Shown here: piece after piece, positions 58,295 to 64,000 of the stretch
Numbering within the stretch: the first letter of the stretch is position 1
Layout of the letters: the number at the start of each line of letters is the position of its first letter
Source of the DNA: Erpobdella octoculata
Lineage: Eukaryota; Annelida; Clitellata; Hirudinida; Erpobdellidae
Direction of reading: 5' to 3'
Assembly (NCBI GenBank): GCA_963978895.1
Contig: OZ022240.1
Span: forward strand, 8,289,550 to 8,353,549
Length of the DNA stretch: 64,000 bases
Program-made: the position numbers and the translations under genes
Notes under the pieces: model-generated
What the model was told of the DNA's origin: nothing
The model's input: the letters and a program-made list of their open reading frames with translations, nothing else
Database searches by the model: none

Positions 58295-60590
58295 TGCAAT
58301 CAAAACTAATTGATCATAAACTGTTTTTCAGGCTGAGTCAACGTTATTTTTGAAATTTAAAAACTGTTGAGTACAATTTTCTAGAAGAACTACAGCTGAT
58401 GCCAAATCAATTAATGCTCCTTGTAACAACCTTTATGCAGGGCCAATAATTTTATATACCAGTCTTAGGATCTCCATACTAATAATAACTCTAATGTTTT
58501 GTAGTTTCTTGTGCAGACAGTTTGTTATCATCAACATCAATAACATTGCCGAAATAAGAAACTATTTTAACCGTAATACCAAAGCTCAGTAAACAATTTC
58601 TTTACCCCCCTAGATTTGCGAAAAAGAATTTGTTTCCTAACCCCTCCCCCCCTCTAGGCCTTCTGAAAAGAGATAAAACCTAGTAATCATTTCTGAAATT
58701 TGAAAACTGTTGAACACAATTTTCTCCCAGAAACAGTTGGTAAGTGAGGGAGAGTAAACATTAGTCAACGTTTCATCCTGAAAAAGTCGATGACTGAAGA
58801 CTGAAGGGGTGAAACCCAGTAAGAAAATTTTCCAAATATAGTCGTTGACTGCGGCGATGACTACTAATAAACTTCTTTTGAAAATGTCGATGGTTCAAAC
58901 AAGCCATCCTCATGTAACATTTTAAATAAACGTTTGCTTTATTTTAATTTTATTAATCTTATTTTTAGCTTCCTTTTAAGCTGCTAAAATGGTGCTCGGG
59001 AACATCTGTTTTTCTTGCCCTTTTGCTTCATAATATTATTACTACAACCATAGACCATTACTACTACTATGCCACTTTAATTATTTATTTTTGTTATTTT
59101 TAAATCCTTTATATTAACTTCGCCGTGCTTATTTGCTTGAGCCATACGTTGGGACCTTTTGTCGCGTCAAAAAATAAACTTCCTGTTATCCAATCAAGCT
59201 AAAATTTGGTGAACTTATTTTTTTTAACAAAAACTTACATTTTATTAAATTTTCCAATTAATTGGACAAAATTTGAATGAGATATAAAATAAAATTACTT
59301 AAAATCTAAAGAAAATTTTAAAACATTACAAATTTTCTGTAGAGAAAATAACAATCATTTTTTTTTATTTAAAGGAAAGCAATAATTAATTTTTTAATTA
59401 AAAAATTTATAAAATAAAACTTAAACTTATTCAATTAGTCCAAAACTAGAACCATAAGCTCAAAAGTCAGTATCAAGAAATAACAATAGCACATACGAAT
59501 ACGATTATAGACATGTCGCGGAATAGTTTGAAGTGTACACTTGATATTGTCTGGTACTCGGGTTCAAGTGATTTAATTATTAATAAAAAATTATTTGTGG
59601 CATTGAATTGCATCTTTGGAGGTCGTAGTTTTTTTAGTCAATAAAGATATCGCAACAGAGCAAGTTTTGTGTTGCTGAGTGGCCGTTAATCGGTTTACTG
59701 CACTTTACGGGTTGTAAGTTAGAAAAACGGTCTTTATAGTTTCTTCGCACTAGTAGTTTCAAACAATAAATTTTTTAATGAAGATCTTCAGATCAATAAA
59801 CTTACTCCATAACTGTCCATAAGTAATTAGATATATTAATACATCATACATACATACATCCACTAATCTTTTTTGCCTTCATTCATACATCATTTGCTAT
59901 TTTATATATCTATATAAACAGGACTCGATATTTTTTATTTATAAAGTAATTTAACCAAATAAATAATGAAAATAAAACTTGTTTGCTTCTAATGGTTGGT
60001 TTTTTGTGACGGAACTCACTGGTTATTAAAATTTGTGATTAAGAAGGTGGGTTGCGTTTTGATCCTGCTTCAATTTTTTTTTATTAGATTTTAGCATTGA
60101 AAAAAAACATTTTTGGTTAGTTGGTATGATACCCACGTAATTTGTTTTTACTTCCTTCAAATATTTTTGAATTACCGGGATGTTTAATTACTTTTTTCCG
60201 TGATGACGGGATCGTTTACTCCCAGTGCTAGAGGATTGGATTGAAGAATATCTAATGTTGTTGATTATGTTTTTATCATCAAGTATTATGTAATCTTGAA
60301 CTTTTTTTCAACTCAAGGTAAATGTCTTCAATCATAGTGCACGATAATGACTAACACACGTCGTCAAGAGCAAACCATTCAACTTATGCATAGATTTTTA
60401 ACATATATATAATACTTATCATTTGAACGATGACATTGTTGTCGATGTTGTAGATAATACAACTTTATAACAGCAATGAAATGATAAAGATTTTTTATAG
60501 AAGTTTATTAGGTGTTTGAAATGCTTCGAGCGTGTTTATAATCCTGGTGGAAATAAATTTTATTTACTCGTTTGAATAGCATTTTCAAAC
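58295..60590. other. Unassigned AT-rich sequence upstream of the SLC5 gene
   Basis: No gene recognised. A C-rich tract (acccctccccccctctaggcc) lies near 58640. Inverted-looking tttgtagtttcttgtgcag and gtagtttcttcgcactag segments lie at 58499 and 59738. The promoter of the SLC5 gene should be near the right end, but I see no clear core element. Confidence 0.4.
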
Positions 60591-60729
60591 AAAAATGGTA
60601 AGTTTATGTTATTTCAGTTTTGATTAACTTTTTCAAATTACTTAAATAAAACTATTTGTTTTTTTATCATTTAATTTATTAAACGAAAATAAAATTAATA
60701 TGTAAAAAGCGATTAAAAATACATTAAAA

Positions 60730-63322
<2,593 letters not shown>

Positions 63323-63879
63323 GTGAGTTACAAATTGTTTTTGCTTCATCTGCTAGCTAGATTTATTTTGCAAATTAGTTTTTCAAAACAAAATTTTCTA
63401 AAGGCCTGTAGGTAGTTTAAATAAATATCAAAGAAATAATTGTATGTGTTTCGCAAAAGTTGCAGGTCAGGCCAACCATTTATCCCAGTTGTTTTTTTTA
63501 TTTTAATTCACTGTCATGCCTGTGTTTTAAAACTCGCAAACGCTATGGACCTTTTGAGTTTGTTATTGTTGAACACCAACCTAATGGACGGTGTCACTAG
63601 AATAATATGTTAAGCACCGACCTGTGGAAAAGCGTTGTTAAAATGCCGTTTGCCTGAGCTAAAAGATTTTATAAATTTGGCTGATTTTATCAGAAGGTTG
63701 TGTTTTTGGCGATCATAAGTGGCGTTAAAAATTCAATTAAGTCATGGAATTAATTAAATATTTGATCTTTTTTTATATTTTAAACACAACTATGGCGGGA
63801 GCCAATCAGCGGACTCAGTTTCGGAGCGTAGCGGCTGACGTAAACGATGTTGTGAACACTTTTTCTTTAGTTTTGTTGC

Positions 63880-64000
63880 ACGATTATTATTATGATTTGA
63901 CAAATTTATAGTGGCGTAAGTCCTAAAGGGCTTCAAAACCACAGAACAGATGCGTCTTGAGTCTTGTCCTGAAGCCTTCAACTCTTGCTGCGGAGGTGAC
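63880..64000 (-). pseudogene. LINE C-terminal tail at window edge
   Basis: The minus strand at the right edge reads VTSAARVEGFRTRLKTHLFCGFEAL then a stop (64000-63925). The F-[RK]-x-[RK]-LKT-[HF]-L pattern is the usual last block of CR1/L2-type LINE proteins (compare LPEFKIKLKTFLL at 35.86 kb). The rest lies outside the window. Confidence 0.55.

Overview
This window is nuclear DNA from an AT-rich invertebrate animal. The evidence is multi-exon genes with GT-AG introns in conserved phases, a microsomal P450 family of animal type, an SLC5 transporter, a class II myosin rod segment, tRNA-headed SINEs, and a very wide range of eukaryotic transposons. I cannot name the phylum from sequence alone. 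About half of the DNA is recognisable mobile or tandem-repeat sequence.

Host genes. Three cytochrome P450 genes of CYP4 type lie head to tail on the minus strand. Gene A (exons 1-4 only, 15349-8659) has no visible 3' half in the window. Gene B (47238-39460) and gene C (57286-49032) each have 12 exons, and their first eleven exons have identical lengths (168,151,179,125,63,127,127,130,196,83,66 nt). Gene B reads as a complete 506-residue protein although its introns hold a 1.1-kb microsatellite, a (TCAC)n array and a LINE fragment. Gene C would encode 507 residues, but its exon 9 donor reads GG instead of GT. On the plus strand at the right end, five phase-0 exons (60730-63322) begin an SLC5 (SGLT-type) sodium/solute cotransporter that runs out of the window.

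Layout. 1-905 tandem satellite; 2533-8212 an LTR retrotransposon (minus strand) whose body holds a captured intronless myosin heavy-chain rod segment, itself split by a Mutator-like element containing a Helitron end; 8659-15349 P450 gene A with hAT and SINE insertions in its third intron; 16.2-17.9 kb TA arrays and a Helitron; 18.5-19.8 kb hAT MITE; 19.8-20.8 kb rearranged Penelope-like element; 22.0 kb 5S rRNA-derived sequence; 23.6-24.7 kb Mutator-like element with transposase remnants; 24.7-34.7 kb Helitron-rich region full of TA arrays; 35.4-38.8 kb foldback element, LINE pieces and a 29-bp minisatellite; 39.5-57.3 kb P450 genes B and C; 57.7-60.7 kb mostly unassigned; 60.7-63.3 kb SLC5 gene; a LINE tail at the right edge.

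The most interesting points are the LTR element with a host myosin rod joined in frame behind its protease; a Mutator-like family whose inverted ends are arrays of a 15-bp unit and whose two members here both have 9-bp target duplications; Helitron ends carrying an 18-bp minisatellite and sitting against TA arrays; a stepwise hexanucleotide array inside P450 gene B; and a splice acceptor in the SLC5 gene that is the last unit of a 36-bp tandem repeat.
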